NCBI GenBank assembly: GCA_963691655.1
Contig: OY829329.1
Coordinates: 57,487,408-57,551,407, forward strand
Source of the DNA: Toxonevra muliebris
Taxonomy: Eukaryota > Arthropoda > Insecta > Diptera > Pallopteridae
Reading direction: 5' to 3'
DNA: 64,000 nucleotides
The position numbers were made by a program, and so were the translations under genes. The number at the start of each line of letters is the position of its first letter. Positions within the stretch are counted from its first letter, which is position 1. Positions 23,057 to 35,220 of this stretch are shown in pieces. The notes beneath the pieces were generated by a model. The model made no database searches and was not told the origin of the DNA. It saw only the letters and a list, made by a program, of their open reading frames with translations.

Positions 23057-24188
23057 TTCACTTCAAAAATCGTCCAAATTGTAAGAAAAAATCGTAATTT
23101 TCATAAAAATATCGTTATCAGTGAAAAACTCAAAAATCTACATATCGTTACTCCCTGAATTCAACATCTAATTGGTAAAATTAATTTACGTCCCCCAAAT
23201 TTTTAAGATGTAACATTAAACTTTGTAATGAATTGACTTCTTTTGAAACACACTGTCATATTTCATATACATTTTGACAAGTTTACAAGGCTTTGCACGT
23301 TTTGATGAAGGCCCTTATTAATTTTTCTTGAGCATGAATGCCAACGTAAATATATTTTCTTTCCAAAAATATTGCTTTGTCTCTGAAATCAATGTTATTA
23401 ACATCATGAGTTAAATACTCTGGTCTTAAAATATTTGTGCATGGAAAGCATAATCAAAATTGTATCACTGGAAATCAAGTTCAACACTGATATATCTAGT
23501 CTTTATTCCTTCAAAAGATGTACCAGTTCTTGGCGAGAAAAGCTTAATAGGTAATGTTTACATTATCTTATAGTAGATGCAATGTGTATTGAAATGTGTT
23601 CATAATGATGAAGAAAGCTTTTTTTTAATGCTCATCACCAAGCCTTGACTTGTCATCAAATAGTAATTCAAAAGCAGATTAAGGTTGATTGTTTTAGAGC
23701 ACACTTCTCACAGTATCGAGGAGTAAAGACAATTGGGAAATAAACTTAGTCTAGATCAGTGCAGAAATCTTATTTTCACTATTGAAAACCAATTCACTAA
23801 AATTGTTAATATTTAAGTTTTTGGAAACTTACTTTTGTCACATTCTTAGTAGTATTGAGTTCAAAAATTAGTCAACACCACATTTTCTTTCTTTATATTA
23901 TAAGTAGTTGCAATTTCAACAGCTTTGTATGCAGCTTTTTAGTAGGGTAAAAATAAATTTAAGCCTGTGCATTATTGAGAAGATCTTTGGGGCTAAAGTT
24001 TTTTTGATGTGTTAAAAGACATTTTTATGATATATTATATGTATAAAAATGGCAGAAGAAATTTTAAAACAAAAAAGTTTTTAAGCAGTTGTTGTTGATC
24101 GAAAAAATCGTCATTTTCCCACAAAAATCGTCATTGGTTTCAAACATTGTCAAAACGACGTTAAAATCATCGTTCTGGCTACGCTGGA
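23043..24188 (-). mobile_element. Probable decayed hAT-like transposon
   Basis: The left end CAGTGTTGCCAAAAAC and right end (reverse complement CAGCGTAGCCAGAACG) are weak inverted repeats with hAT-like CAG starts. Both sides continue with AAAATCGT-type words. The interior has a minus-strand coding remnant (23283-23453). No target duplication was confirmed, and the left end coincides with the end of the 299-bp repeat unit. Confidence 0.4.
23283..23453 (-). pseudogene. hAT-like transposase fragment
   Basis: A 56-codon minus-strand frame includes the blocks LRPEYLTHDVNNIDF, KAIFLERKYIYVGIHA and LIRAFIKTCKAL before a stop. The order 'hydrophobic IYVG segment, then a helix with FIKxCKxL' resembles the region ahead of the C-terminal dimerisation domain in some hAT transposases. 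The frame is too short for its own start. I assign it by pattern only, and it could be another decayed protein. Confidence 0.35.
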
Positions 24189-24231
24189 TATATATGTTAG
24201 AAAAATATATAATCTATTCCCCGGAATAGGT

Positions 24232-25607
24232 GTTTTTTTTTCTTTTTTACGTTCGTTGGAAGGAGGAAATCTTCATAGGTACCGCAGAACTCCTGTTCTA
24301 CGGTTATGTCGGATTCCTACCGACTAAAACCACCTCCTTGGTCTCCTCCCACTCTCCCCGCGGGACTACCCGTAGGTATTACTTCGCGGGGTGGATCTAG
24401 CAGTTCAGTTCTCAATCTGTTCCTGCTGTTCTGTTCTCCTTCTCTCTCTTTCAGTGGTGCGTAGTTTGATCATAATCCGCGCGACCACTGTGCTTGTCTT
24501 CTTCCATTTTTCCACCGATTTGCACATCTGTGTGGTAAAATTCTCTAGTGTTGTTGCCCTGCCAAAGGCTTGCTTCAGCTCCTCCCTCTCGTTTTCGAAG
24601 CGTGCGCAAAGAAATACTACATTCGCATTCGGACATGTTGGAGATTATGGGTCAGCGTCATGTCCGAATCTATGCAGATACTCCTTAAAGCACCCATGGC
24701 CGCTTAGGAGCTGCGTGATGAAAAATCTACATCCCCGTGCCTCCGTTGACACCACTTCGCAATGTCGGAAATCAGCGTAAACGTCCATCGACCTTTTGTG
24801 GAGCACTCCCAGCGCTGCTGCCACTCCGATATAGATCATCGACGTTCCTCCATTTTTAATACTCCCGTAGGTCTTTCTCCTGCTTTATTATACAGCCTCT
24901 TGAGCTCTGTCGCATGTATGTATGTCTATGGGCAGCTTTTCCGTGATGACACATATCGCGTCCTGCGATACTGTTCGGAAAGCACTAGACACTGTCAATG
25001 CGCTTAGCCTTTGGACGGGTAGCAGCTCCTTGATGTGCGACTTCTTTGCACCTGCCCAAATGGGTGGTGCTGCATATAGCACTACAGAGTCCATCACAGT
25101 GGACAAAAGTTGCCTTCTGCCTCCAACGATTGGCATTATGCGCGTTTGTGTGCCGTTTATTTTCGCCGCTTTGCTGCTGACCGCTGCAAGATGGTGCTTA
25201 AAAGACATCCTAGTATCTATGAGCACTCCCAGATATCGGATGTGAGGTTGAGATATTATGGTGTGCTCTCCCACAATCACCTTCAGCTGCTCTCTTTTTT
25301 TCCTTGTGCTCAAAAGTACGGCTTCAGTTTTTTGGGCTGCTAATTCCAATTCCGCCGCGTTTAACCATCGTCGCACTCTGGAAATTCCATCATTGCAGAC
25401 TAACTGCAAATCTTCCAATCTCTTAGAACTGCCACCAACGCACTATCATCTGCGTATCCCACTAGCGTTGTGCTTGCAGGGAGGTCCAGCTTGAGAACAC
25501 CGTCGTACATCGCGTTCCATAGTGTTGGCCCCAGGACAGAGCCTTGTGGTACGCCGCCTGTAATGGGCCAGGAATTGGTGCAGAACTTCCTGATTTCCCG
25601 GGACTAA
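24232..25607 (-). pseudogene. R1-like LINE fragment, reverse transcriptase to C-terminus
   Basis: On the minus strand, from 25600 downward, the DNA encodes GGVPQGSVLGPTLWN (reverse transcriptase), then GYADDSALVAV with the catalytic YADD. After a frameshift near 25419 it continues with an ISRVRRWLNAAELELA block and a PHIRYLGVLIDTRMSFKHH thumb-like block. The ORF at 24888-25418 stops, but other frames continue with a STKGRWTF segment and a degenerate FGHDADP-type Cys/His end near 24645-24660. A poly-T tract at about 24231-24247 is the poly-A tail seen from the other strand. The order and motifs match the R1 clade. 5' parts are missing and the frames are broken. Confidence 0.8.
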
Positions 25608-27136
25608 TTATTTTTTGGGAAAAGGACAAATTACCAGCGGAAGGCAGGGTTAGGTGATTAAAATATTCATTTATTGAACGATTTTCTCGTTAGTTGTCTC
25701 AAAAGTTGTCTTCCAACTTTTTAAATAAATATTGGACCTAAGAGTTCTTTGGCTAAGGTCATTCGATTATGAGGATGAATTAAAAAAAGTAAAACAAAAT
25801 ATCTCAACAACCATAAAGCGTCATGGCCTTTTTTGCTGATAACATAACTTTTGCCTTATTAGAAATTATTTTATCAGGTTCAGTTCATTGTTACGATTAC
25901 AGTTTGAATGAATTCGAACTTCGTTCGTTATTAGAATACATCTTCAGTGTCTGTGATTTTAAAATATTTTCATGCCATAGGCAGACACAGAAATATTTTT
26001 TTGCGGGGAAATATCGTGATTAAATATTGAATAAAGTTCTCATTTTGCCGATATTAAAAATCTAGTACCTTGCTGATGTCAATTTTCGGCATCCTTTTCA
26101 CAAAGTGTTTCTTTTTTATTTAGCCGAAATGATCATTCAGTATGAAATAGCTGCCCTCTAAACCTTTGCTTTACTATCGCTCAGTATCAATGAGTGGATT
26201 TTATCACAGATTTGGGACACCTGAAGTATGAAGGTTTATGTTCTTCGGTTTTTCTTCGCAAATATATTGATTTGTTATAACGAATCTGAAGAAACTTAAA
26301 TTGTTGTTGCACAGTGTAGTTAGTAATATGAATATGAGAAATGCATACATTTGTTGCTTATTTGTACTTTGCCACTCTTACGCCGTTAGTTTTTCTTTCA
26401 GTTCATTTCAATGTAACACATTTTGTGCATCCAAATAGTCAGCAACTACGTCACTGCAATAAACATAAAAAATCTACAAAAATATACCAAATCCCGTACA
26501 ACAAAAAACTACGCTTAAAGCTTAACTTTATTTAAAAATTTATAAAAATCGCCTTATCCACATTTTAGTGTAGTGGTGGTGGAGACGTAGACAGATAGAT
26601 TGAGATTGGGTAGGTACTTATTTATGTTAATCTTGCTAAGAAATCAAAATGCATTTATTCACTCTTCTTCTTCTTTTCTTCGTATTCTTCGCCAGCTTTT
26701 GCTTTTTCTTGGCTTTACCTTGGCTTGGTAATCTATTGAATTTATTTGTTTGAGATTTTTCGTATTTCTATGGAATGAATTCGAAAAATCGTGTTAATAT
26801 ACAACAGCAAAGGAAATTAAAAAAAGAAAAAAAAATAATGTTTCTTCTAATACAATTGAGTTACTATGATGATAAACGTATTTTAATGCTATTTATATAG
26901 AATATAAATGTTTTGTCGAATTAGCATTGATTTAAGTTGTTCAAATGAAAATTTTGTATAAAGATTAATCTCTTTTTGAACATTTATTGTAGGATTTGTC
27001 ATATTTTAAATTTATAGCTCAATCGTGTTGAGGTATTTAGAATTTTACAGGGGGCAATCATGAACTCGTTGAATATGATAATTATAAAAATGGGTGAGGC
27101 AGTTGTAGAGAAATGAAACGAGAACTTATAAAATGT
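25608..27136. other. AT-rich non-coding stretch
   Basis: No gene, terminal repeat or RNA is recognised. There is a TTC-rich run at about 26661-26690. Short open frames here lack domains. Confidence 0.4.
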
Positions 27137-27144
27137 ATTATAGT

Positions 27145-28210
27145 CAGTGCTGTCGTTTTGAAAATTTTAAGGGGAGGAATTTTCCCTTTTAAGAGGAGGA
27201 TTTTACTTTACAGGGGAGGAATTTTCAAAATGTCTTACAAGTTTTCAAATAAGTATTACTTAGAATCTAGATTCTTAGATAATTGCAACAGTTGCACTAA
27301 TGTATAGAAATTTTATTAGAAAAAATATATTTTTTTATTCACCGCTGTTACAACTTCCGTCATACTTAAAGCTAAAAAATTTATGAAAATAAAACAAATT
27401 CATATAAAAACAAAATATTGCTTTTTTGGAAACAAACGGTAGTATCAGTAAATAATAATAAAAAAAAGCAATAATGATTAAAAAACTACAACAAACTTGT
27501 CTTCTTTCTTCTCAAAACCGGGTAAAAAAAGTAGAACGTTATTTGTGGTACTTTGAACCAGCTTAATCGAAGGTACCTAGAAGAAAGCATCATATTTTTT
27601 TTTGTAGCTTTTCTTACCAACCATTACTGCATTAACAGTTGCAGTCAGCACGCAATTTCATTTTTGTCTTTAATTAGATTCAATTGAGAAAAAATTGGAA
27701 AACTTAAAATTGCGCCAATAAATTTTTCCAGTTTTGAAAGCATTTTTTCTTTTAAAGCATTCTTTAAATGAAAAATTTCAGACCAAAATTCTCCCAGTTC
27801 CAAATCTAATATATATAAATTCATTACCAATTTATTGATATTTATTAAATATGCAAACTTACTTTTACGTGGTTTTTCTACTATTGATTTCAATTGTCAA
27901 AAATTACAAGCATTAACACAAAGACAAGCAAAAACTTCTGGAAATGGAATAGGAACTTTAAAATTTTGACAGTAGTCCAGCGATAAATAAAGTAGAGCTA
28001 GTCGTAATAACAAATATTTCACAGACAGAAACTAAAATAACCCAACAGAACATATTTAGTTTGATTTACGTTTACAACCAAAAATTTGAGAATACAACCA
28101 AAAAATTCAAAAATATGAAATAGGAGGATTTTTCCCGATTGGGCAGGACAGGAGGATTGAGATTTGAGCGGAGTACGAATACCCCGATCGGAGTACCTTC
28201 GGCAGCACTG
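27145..28210 (-). mobile_element. 1066-bp hAT transposon remnant with 8-bp TSD
   Basis: The ends CAGTGCTGTCG (left) and CGGCAGCACTG (right) are inverted repeats. A perfect 8-bp duplication ATTATAGT flanks them (27137-27144 and 28211-28218). CAG termini and an 8-bp duplication are diagnostic of hAT. Subterminal GGGGAGGAATTTT and AGGAGGATTTTTCCC words recur. It carries a transposase C-terminal remnant at 27645-27893. The element is inserted into the first bases of the adjacent MITE (28215-28630). Confidence 0.85.
27645..27893 (-). pseudogene. hAT transposase C-terminal (dimerisation) remnant
   Basis: An 82-residue minus-strand frame ends with KNALKEKMLSKLEKFIGAIL, SFPIFSQLNLIKDKN. This matches the usual hAT C-terminal dimerisation pattern, in which a 'FP.L.k.a..iLslPhSnA.vERiFS..n.ikdk.Rn' sequence is expected. 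The central PHSNAEVER part is missing, which looks like an internal deletion of about eight residues. The catalytic core upstream is not readable. It is non-functional; the position inside an element with hAT ends and an 8-bp duplication supports the call. Confidence 0.7.
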
Positions 28211-28214
28211 ATTA

Positions 28215-28630
28215 TAGTGTGTTCACATGGAAGTTGAAAATCGATTTTCGTTGCCCAAAATTCGATTTTTAGAAAAGTCGTTCAGACGGCATTTGACTTT
28301 TCATCTGCCAACTTTTATTTCCAATTTTTTGAGATTATTTACTTTTCACACACTTTTTACAAATAACTAATGTCAACATGTTTGACATATACCAAAAAAG
28401 AATACTAAATATTGTTATAGATGGAATATTGTAGTAGAATTCTCTAAGAAACACAGAGTTGCATAGCGAAAAATCATAGCCAAAAAAACGTTTTTCGTTG
28501 AAAATTGGCTGAAAATCAGATTTTCATTTAACAATTGTTCTATGACGAAAATTCAATTTTCTAGGGATTTTCAGCCGAAATCGATTTTGGGCACCAAAAT
28601 CAAATTTTCAGCCGCCTTGTGAACATACTA
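28215..28630. mobile_element. 416-bp MITE with TTA target duplication (Harbinger-like)
   Basis: The ends TAGTGTGTTCACA and TGTGAACATACTA are inverted repeats. The similarity extends inward (GAAAATCGATTTT and GCCCAAAAT blocks). TTA flanks both sides, as expected for PIF/Harbinger elements. There is no coding capacity. The hAT element lies in its left end, so TAGT occurs on both sides of the hAT. Confidence 0.7.
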
Positions 28631-28879
28631 TTAGTGATGGTTTACAGCAGACTATGCAAATCAGAATAGAGACAAGATCGGAAATTAAGAAAAAAATCAG
28701 GGGGGGTTACTCTGTAGTTTGATTCAAAAGACGGTTCTATTCGAATGCCAAATGCGATTCCGAAAGGCACAAAATTTAATCTGAACATCGAACAAATATT
28801 ATTCGAAAATGTTTTCTAGAGTACAAATCGTTCGAATTCGAGGAAATTTTCTTTCGAATCGGACTAGAATCGGAGAGTA

Positions 28880-29260
28880 ATCCCTCAGATTAAAATCCAG
28901 ACTAAAACCAGTTCGAAAATCAAATCAAAATTTAGAACACCCAAATTTTATATCGAAATTCTGATTAATTCAGCCAAAAAATTCAGACAAAAATTAAGTT
29001 TCAAATTCATACCTAAAGCAGACAAGAGCAAAAGCCAGATTAAAAACTAAACTGAAATACAGATCAAAAAAATTATTTAATTTGAACCAAGAGAAAATGT
29101 CGGACTAAACATCAAACCGATATTTAAACCAGAACTCAAAACAAAAGCAGATCAGTAATCCGAACAAATCTCAGACAAAAATTAGAGGTAACTTCGGAAC
29201 AAAAATCAAACCAAAAAAAAAAAAACTCAGATCAAAAATCAGACCAACCAGTCAACTTTA
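28880..29260. repeat. Degenerate CAGACCAAAA-type minisatellite, second tract
   Basis: Diverged units such as AATTCAGACAAAAATTAAG, ATCAGACCAACC and AAATCAAACCGATATTT, similar to those at 1-1005, fill this stretch. There is no coding signal. Confidence 0.55.
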
Positions 29261-29957
29261 GCAGGAGATGCAGCCTCCATATCCACTTTTGCATTTATCA
29301 CATATGATTTATACTGACTTATGAAATAGAAATTTTATACGATGCATTGATATTCCGCCACCTCCTAATTATGACTAGAGCAGAACTTGAACTAAGTATA
29401 TACACTTCACAAAAAAAAAACATTCATATACTGACAACTACCCGGCAGCTAAGCTGTTCAAAACTCTAACCGAGAAACTGCTTAGGTGTACGCGTTTATG
29501 TGATTCTTCGACACTGCTTTCCTTGACTAAGTATTTGGTTATTTCATTTCCATGTTCGTATCCTTATTTGTCATGCCTAATTCATTTAACAGCTCTGGGT
29601 ATTTCCAGACTTACGTTGAAAATGTCTCAAAGGTGTCTAATCTTACATTAATCTCGATTGTTTGAGCATATTTCTACATACAGTATGTAACAAAATTCAG
29701 CAAATGAAGGGACATTTTTGGGACAGATTCAAATTTGAATTTTCAAAAAATCAAATGGCGGATTCAAAAGGACATATCATTTTTCCAAAAAGTTACCCGC
29801 TTCTCATGATAATTGTTATTTTAAAATTTTAGAGGTCGCTGATTAAGAACTGAAATTTGAGTATTTAATATTTTTACAATATTATGTACTTAAAAAAGTG
29901 AGTTCTGGTTACTGTTTTTAGATTTTCGATCACTGTGTGCCCTCCTTGTCATACCGA

Positions 29958-31170
29958 AGGAGTGAGAATGAAAATATCTTAACACACGTTTTACCTAATA
30001 ATTTTTTTTTTTTTGGGTGTAAAATTTAAAAATTTCTTTGATCTAGTTATCTTTGAAAAATATGTCAGTTCTTATTTTTAATGACAAACATGTTGATTTA
30101 TTGTGAGTTTGATCAAAATGAGTGAAGAAAAAGAAGTACGTCTTAAAATTATTAAAAATTTCCAAAAAAAATCCAAATTGGTCCTACAAAAAATTGGCCA
30201 AAGAATTGAAGGTCTGCCGTCAAACTGTTTCCAATGTTATTAAACAGTTTCAGGAGAATTTGACCATCGATAGAAAACCTGGTTCGGGAAGAAAACAAGG
30301 ACCGCATAATATTGGGAAAGCCAAGAAAATAGAAAGCATATTGAAAAGATCTCCAAGCACATTTGGTAGAAAAGCTGCCCGGTTAGCCCAGTGCTCTGAC
30401 TATTTGGTGCGAAAAGTTAAAGCCAATGCAGTTTTGAAAACATACAAAGTCCAAAAAGTTCAAGACAGGAATGCTGCAAAAAATTTAGAGTAGGTCTCGG
30501 AAATTAAAATCGAATTTCATACAAAAATATTCATGTTGTATAATGGACGACGAAACGTATGTATTGGCAGATTTTACGCAGCTTCCGAGTCAAAATTTTT
30601 ATGTTGCTGATGCTCGAGGAAATGTTGAAGAACAATTTAGAATTCAAAAGCAGACAAAATTTCCTAAAAAATTCCTGGTATGGCAAGTTATATGCAGTTG
30701 CGGCTAGAGAAGCAAGTCATTTGTTACAGTGTACTCTATAAATACCGAAATATACATCAAAGAATGTTTGAAAAAAGACTTCTTCCTTTCATAAGAGAGC
30801 ACAATGTGTCCACATATTTTTGGCCCGATTTGGCATCATGTCACTATGGCAAGAAAGCTCTGGAGTGGTACCAAAGTCATAACATAGTTTTTGTACCAAG
30901 AGAGGCCAATCCTCCACATTGTCCGGAGCTTAGACCAGTGGAGAGATATTGGGCTCTAGTGAAAAGAAACTTAAAGAGCACAAAAAAGGTGTCCCAAAAT
31001 ATCGAAGATTTTAAAAGGAGATGGGCAAACTGTTCCAAAAAGGTGTCTGAAACAACTATCAAATCTCTAATGGAAGGCTTACCAAAAAAGGTCCATGAGT
31101 TCATAAATAGTGGTTAGAACTATAAAAGTTATACTTTTTTTCTGTAATTTGTAAAATATTATCAATTAAA
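29958..31170 (+). mobile_element. DD37E transposon, copy 2 (right end lost)
   Basis: The left TIR AGGAGTGAGAATGAAAATAT is followed by the same 5' UTR as copy 1. Similarity continues through the transposase to about 31170 and then stops at AAAGCC and a poly-T tract. The right TIR is absent, so the copy is immobile by itself. Confidence 0.85.
30118..31117 (+). pseudogene. DD37E transposase, frameshifted (copy 2)
   Basis: The start MSEEKEVRLKI at 30118 is followed, after a frameshift, by the helix-turn-helix half (frame 30122-30493) ending at the same TAG as copy 1 (30491). The catalytic half reads MDDETYVLADF at about 30543 in another frame. After a further shift it gives the long C-terminal frame 30680-31117, with FWPDLASCHYGKKALEWYQ (second Asp), ELRPVERYWALVKR (Glu) and an EFINSG end. 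Copies 1 and 2 share the 8-nt deletion that makes the TAG. The catalytic residues survive, but the protein cannot be made in one piece. Confidence 0.8.
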
Positions 31171-32872
31171 GCCTTTTTTTTTTTAGGAGACTATGAAAAT
31201 TAAATCTAGGGGTTAATTATCAGAGTCATGACTTAAGTTCATGTCAATTTCGTTATTTGATTAATGAACAAATGTAGTCATCACAACAACAATGTATATA
31301 GAGACGGGCAAATCAGACGGCCGTTTCGGAATCCGCCACAATTCCTCATCAGTGATCTTGGTGATAGTTCTTAATCTTTCAATATCCTATATAAGCTACT
31401 AATATTTGAAATCATAACCCAGAATTACAGATTTGATTCCAAATATCTTCACAGACTTACTTATGTTGTTGTTTTTTCCCATTGTAGCTAGTCTGCATAA
31501 CAGTTCGTTATTTGAAAGTCTAGTACATGAGAGAGTGTGTGTGTTTGTGAGAAAATGATTCTAGGTGTCATTTTTTCTGTACGGTCCCCATTCGATCAGT
31601 TCATTAGCTGTCGTTTCATTTATTAACTCATTCATCAGAAAGTTGACTTATTCATTTTTTACGGTAATGGAGAGAAGGAGGTACTTAATTTGTTTCAATT
31701 TTTCTGAATTCATTTTTGTTCTACAGTAACAATCATACTGTATGGGATATTTCAGTGGAAAGAAAAAAGGTTTTTTGGCCAAAATCTTCCCATTAGAAAA
31801 ATTAAACGATAGGGAGCGATATTACATAAAAAGTTTTTTACAATACCTAAAGAATATTTCAAAGATACATGAATATCTGAAAGTGCATTTATTTTATTAG
31901 GGAATCGACTTAAAACTACAAGGAATTGAAGTCTGATGTTAATTTGAGCAAATTATCATAGAAACGTTGAAAAATCTCATGCCATGCACAAAAAAAAAAC
32001 TTCCCATAAAATTCATAACGCGATTATTATCATTAAATTAATAACAAACAAAAAAAAAAAATATAAAAAAATAAAAATTAAATTAAAATATTTTTAATCA
32101 ATAAAATGTCAAAATAAACACAAGAGAATAATTATTATGAGAATCACATGATTGTGATTATCAAAAGATCAACAAGTGTCAAAATTATGAGAAAATATTA
32201 AAGATGACAGACAGACAGACACGTTATCAAAATAACATAAAAAAAAACAAAAAAGTTTCTAATTAATTAATGTTAAAGTTAAGCATACTCATCAACTCAT
32301 TCATTCACTCACCGCACCTCATTTCACTTCATTATTTATGTAAATATAATAGTTAAAAAAAAAAATAAATAAATAAATAAAAATATAGTATTACAATAAA
32401 TTAAAATTACAATTATTAAAATATGCTGGTGTTGGCGGATAATAACCAATTTGTACAATATTTTAAGACGCTTTTCATAAAACAATCCCGCAATGCCGCA
32501 ATGGCGCTTGCTTTTCATTTTTGGCTTCAAGCAAATTACAAAACTTGACGACACCCGCCGCTATTCAACAAATTTCACTTTAATTAATGCCGGTTTTAAT
32601 CAGTAAACGATTTGTTAAAATATTTGAGTTATAAATGAAAATCAATATAAGCCCAATGGATGATGTGTGCCTTACCTCTACCCCCTGTTGGCTTGTGGGT
32701 TTGTGGTGTTACACTGCTGGACTCCTAATGAGGCTGAGGTTTTTTCTTAACAAGTAGTTAGTGGCAATGGTAGTGTTAATAGGTTTATTGTTTTGTTTGT
32801 CAGGTATTTTGGAAACAACAAGTAACAAATACATCATTACACAATGATAAGTTAAAAATTATATATACTATA
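31171..32872. other. AT-rich non-coding stretch
   Basis: No gene is recognised. Simple runs include GT at 31536, poly-A at 32050 and AAATA-type repeats at 32355-32380. Confidence 0.4.
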
Positions 32873-33710
32873 TAGGGTAACGGTACAAGTGATCGGCCAA
32901 TTAACTTTTTTTCAAACTTTGTAACAACATAAATTCTAAACCATTTAAAATATTTAAGTACAATATACAATTCTAAACTTAATCTTAATTGGTTAACTAA
33001 AAAAAACTAAAAGTTATTGCCTATTTTTTTATGTTTTTGGTGTTTTTCTTGAAATAGTGGTGTTTTTTTAGTTACCGGCCACTTCTTTTTAGTGATCGGC
33101 CAAAAAATCTCTAATTACACTATACAACACAGTTTTTATCCATCTCCAAATTGGATGGTACTTAATGTCTTTTGGTTCGCTGAATCCGAATCTGCCATCA
33201 ATTTTGTCGTAGCAACTCAGGTTTTGAGATATAGGCACTAGAGTTCAGAAACCCATCGCTGAGCACTTAAATTTTGCGCAAGAGTTCACGCTATCGATTC
33301 ATATAAAATTCAGCGATGGGATATTTCGTTTTCAGCACGTAATAAAGACCAAAAAATAGAAAATTCGAAAATAAGAGTGTTTTTGGTCAGAATTTCAACT
33401 TCGAATCTCTGTAATTTTTTACTGAAATGGAATAGAGAAACAAATAAACTCTTAAATTAAAGATAATTTAATTGCCTTTTTGGACAGATTTAGATGGTTT
33501 CTTTTTCATTTCGAAAAAATGGTAATTTTGATAAAAATGTTGACCCATGTCTAGGAAATCAAAACCTGAGTTGCTACGACAAAACTGATTCAGATTCAGA
33601 TTCAGCGGACCAAAAGACATTATGAACCATCAAATTTGGAGATGGGTATGTCATTTTTTTCTATTATGTTATCGGCCACTTCTTTTTAGTGTTCGGCCAC
33701 AAAATCTCCA

Positions 33711-34365
33711 GTTACCGCCCCCCCCCTCCCCCCCCGAAATGTGGAAACTTTCTTCTATTTTTTGATATTAATTGCCAGTGGATGAAAAAAAAGTCAAAAT
33801 AAAATCTATTGAACAGTTTTTAAATATTTTTTACTTCCATCGGGTTCTTTCTAAAAAGTCAAATATAAAAAAATAAACTTGAAATCTTAGTTACACTATT
33901 CGACCAGATCCGATTTGTTTTCTTTGACATGAGGTTTGACTTTGGATACAAAAAAAGAAGGTGATGCTGATCAATTCTGCATTTATAGTTTTTCTAGGTC
34001 AGTAACTGTTTTTGATTTACAGTTTCGGGCTTAGGGCTCATTTGAAAGGGCATGATTCAGCCTATAATTTCAGGACTTCGAAGTTTGTAGCACGCCAGTA
34101 TTCAGCTCTCCAATTTTTAAAAATGGCAAAAAATTCTATTTTAGGGTTTTCCATCCCATTTTTTCTAAAACGTGGCATGATGGGAAATTTTTGACCACAG
34201 ATTCGTGTTCAGTATAAAAAATTCATTCACAAACACTAGAAACCATTTTATTAGCAAAGCCCATGTAGGGCAGTAGTAGTGGATCAGCTCCAAAGTTTTA
34301 GGAAACAATCTCAAAATGTAATTAATTCTTTAACCTATTATTACTCAGAGCACCCCGACTCGGAA
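33711..34365 (-). mobile_element. Partial copy of the poly-G/C element, nested
   Basis: It starts with an impure C run and CCCGAAATGTGGAAACTTTC, then follows the reverse complement of 5864-6736, including AAAGTCAAAATAAAATCTAT, GATCCGATTTGTTTTC, TAGGTCAGTAACTGTTTTTG and AGCACCCCGACTCGGAAGA. The terminal inverted repeats are missing at both edges. Similarity fades after about 34365. Confidence 0.65.
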
Positions 34366-35142
34366 GACCAAAAATGCTGTTTTCCGCTTCTTACGCTTAC
34401 CAAAGTCATCATAAAACGACGGGAAAAGCCTATTTTCGTGTAATTTCAGTTGATGAAAATAAATCTAATATTATTTTCAACAGGAAATGTTATGTGTAGT
34501 CCCTAACCTCAAAAAATTAAAAATCCCAAAAAACTTTCTTTCGTGTCTCACGTGTCCCAAGTCATTAGAAAACTTCCCAAATGACTTATTTTCTAATTTT
34601 AATTCCTTCACTTGGCTGTAAAATACTTTTAGCGTTACCGAGAAACAACGACGTGAACTTAATAAGTCTCTATTTTCTTTGCGGTGCTTTATTAGAGTGA
34701 AAACAAAATTAAATTCAAAAGGGAATCAATAGAGTTTTTGCTTACAAAAAATGGTGGATGAAAATTTTTTGGTATATTTAGATATGTGTGCCTTCATTTT
34801 TAAAACTTAATTTCGTAACACTTATGCCCATTGCTTTGGCTGCCATCTTGAAAAATACATATATTGCCGTATGTTGTCGCAGCTTTCCTAACACGTAATG
34901 TGTTATTTTGAATATCACGAAGATCGAGAGATATTTTTTGCTTGCTAGGACCTTTTTAGACCTCCCGCTAGTTACAGAATTAGCTTTTTGCGCCATTTTA
35001 TATTCTTAAAATATTCCAAAAAGTATTAAAACTTTTTATGGTAGTATATTGACTTAATATTTCAATAACCGGCCGGATATAGCAAGAATAACTTTATCCG
35101 GCCGATGACTTTTATGAAAATTTATCATGCGTCGGCGACATG

Positions 35143-35220
35143 TCGTCGCCTGAGAATTGATTTGGCGTATAGGCATAGGAATACTTATACACATACGCCA
35201 AATCAATTCTCTGGCGACGA
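35143..35220. repeat. Near-perfect hairpin, copy 1
   Basis: Arm 35143-35171 (contains CGTCGCCTGAGAATTGATTT) is the reverse complement of 35193-35220 with one mismatch, separated by about 21 bases. The folded size, close to 78 nt with a 28-bp stem, resembles a pre-miRNA-like or small palindromic MITE. The same hairpin occurs at 47612-47687 outside this element. Confidence 0.75.
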
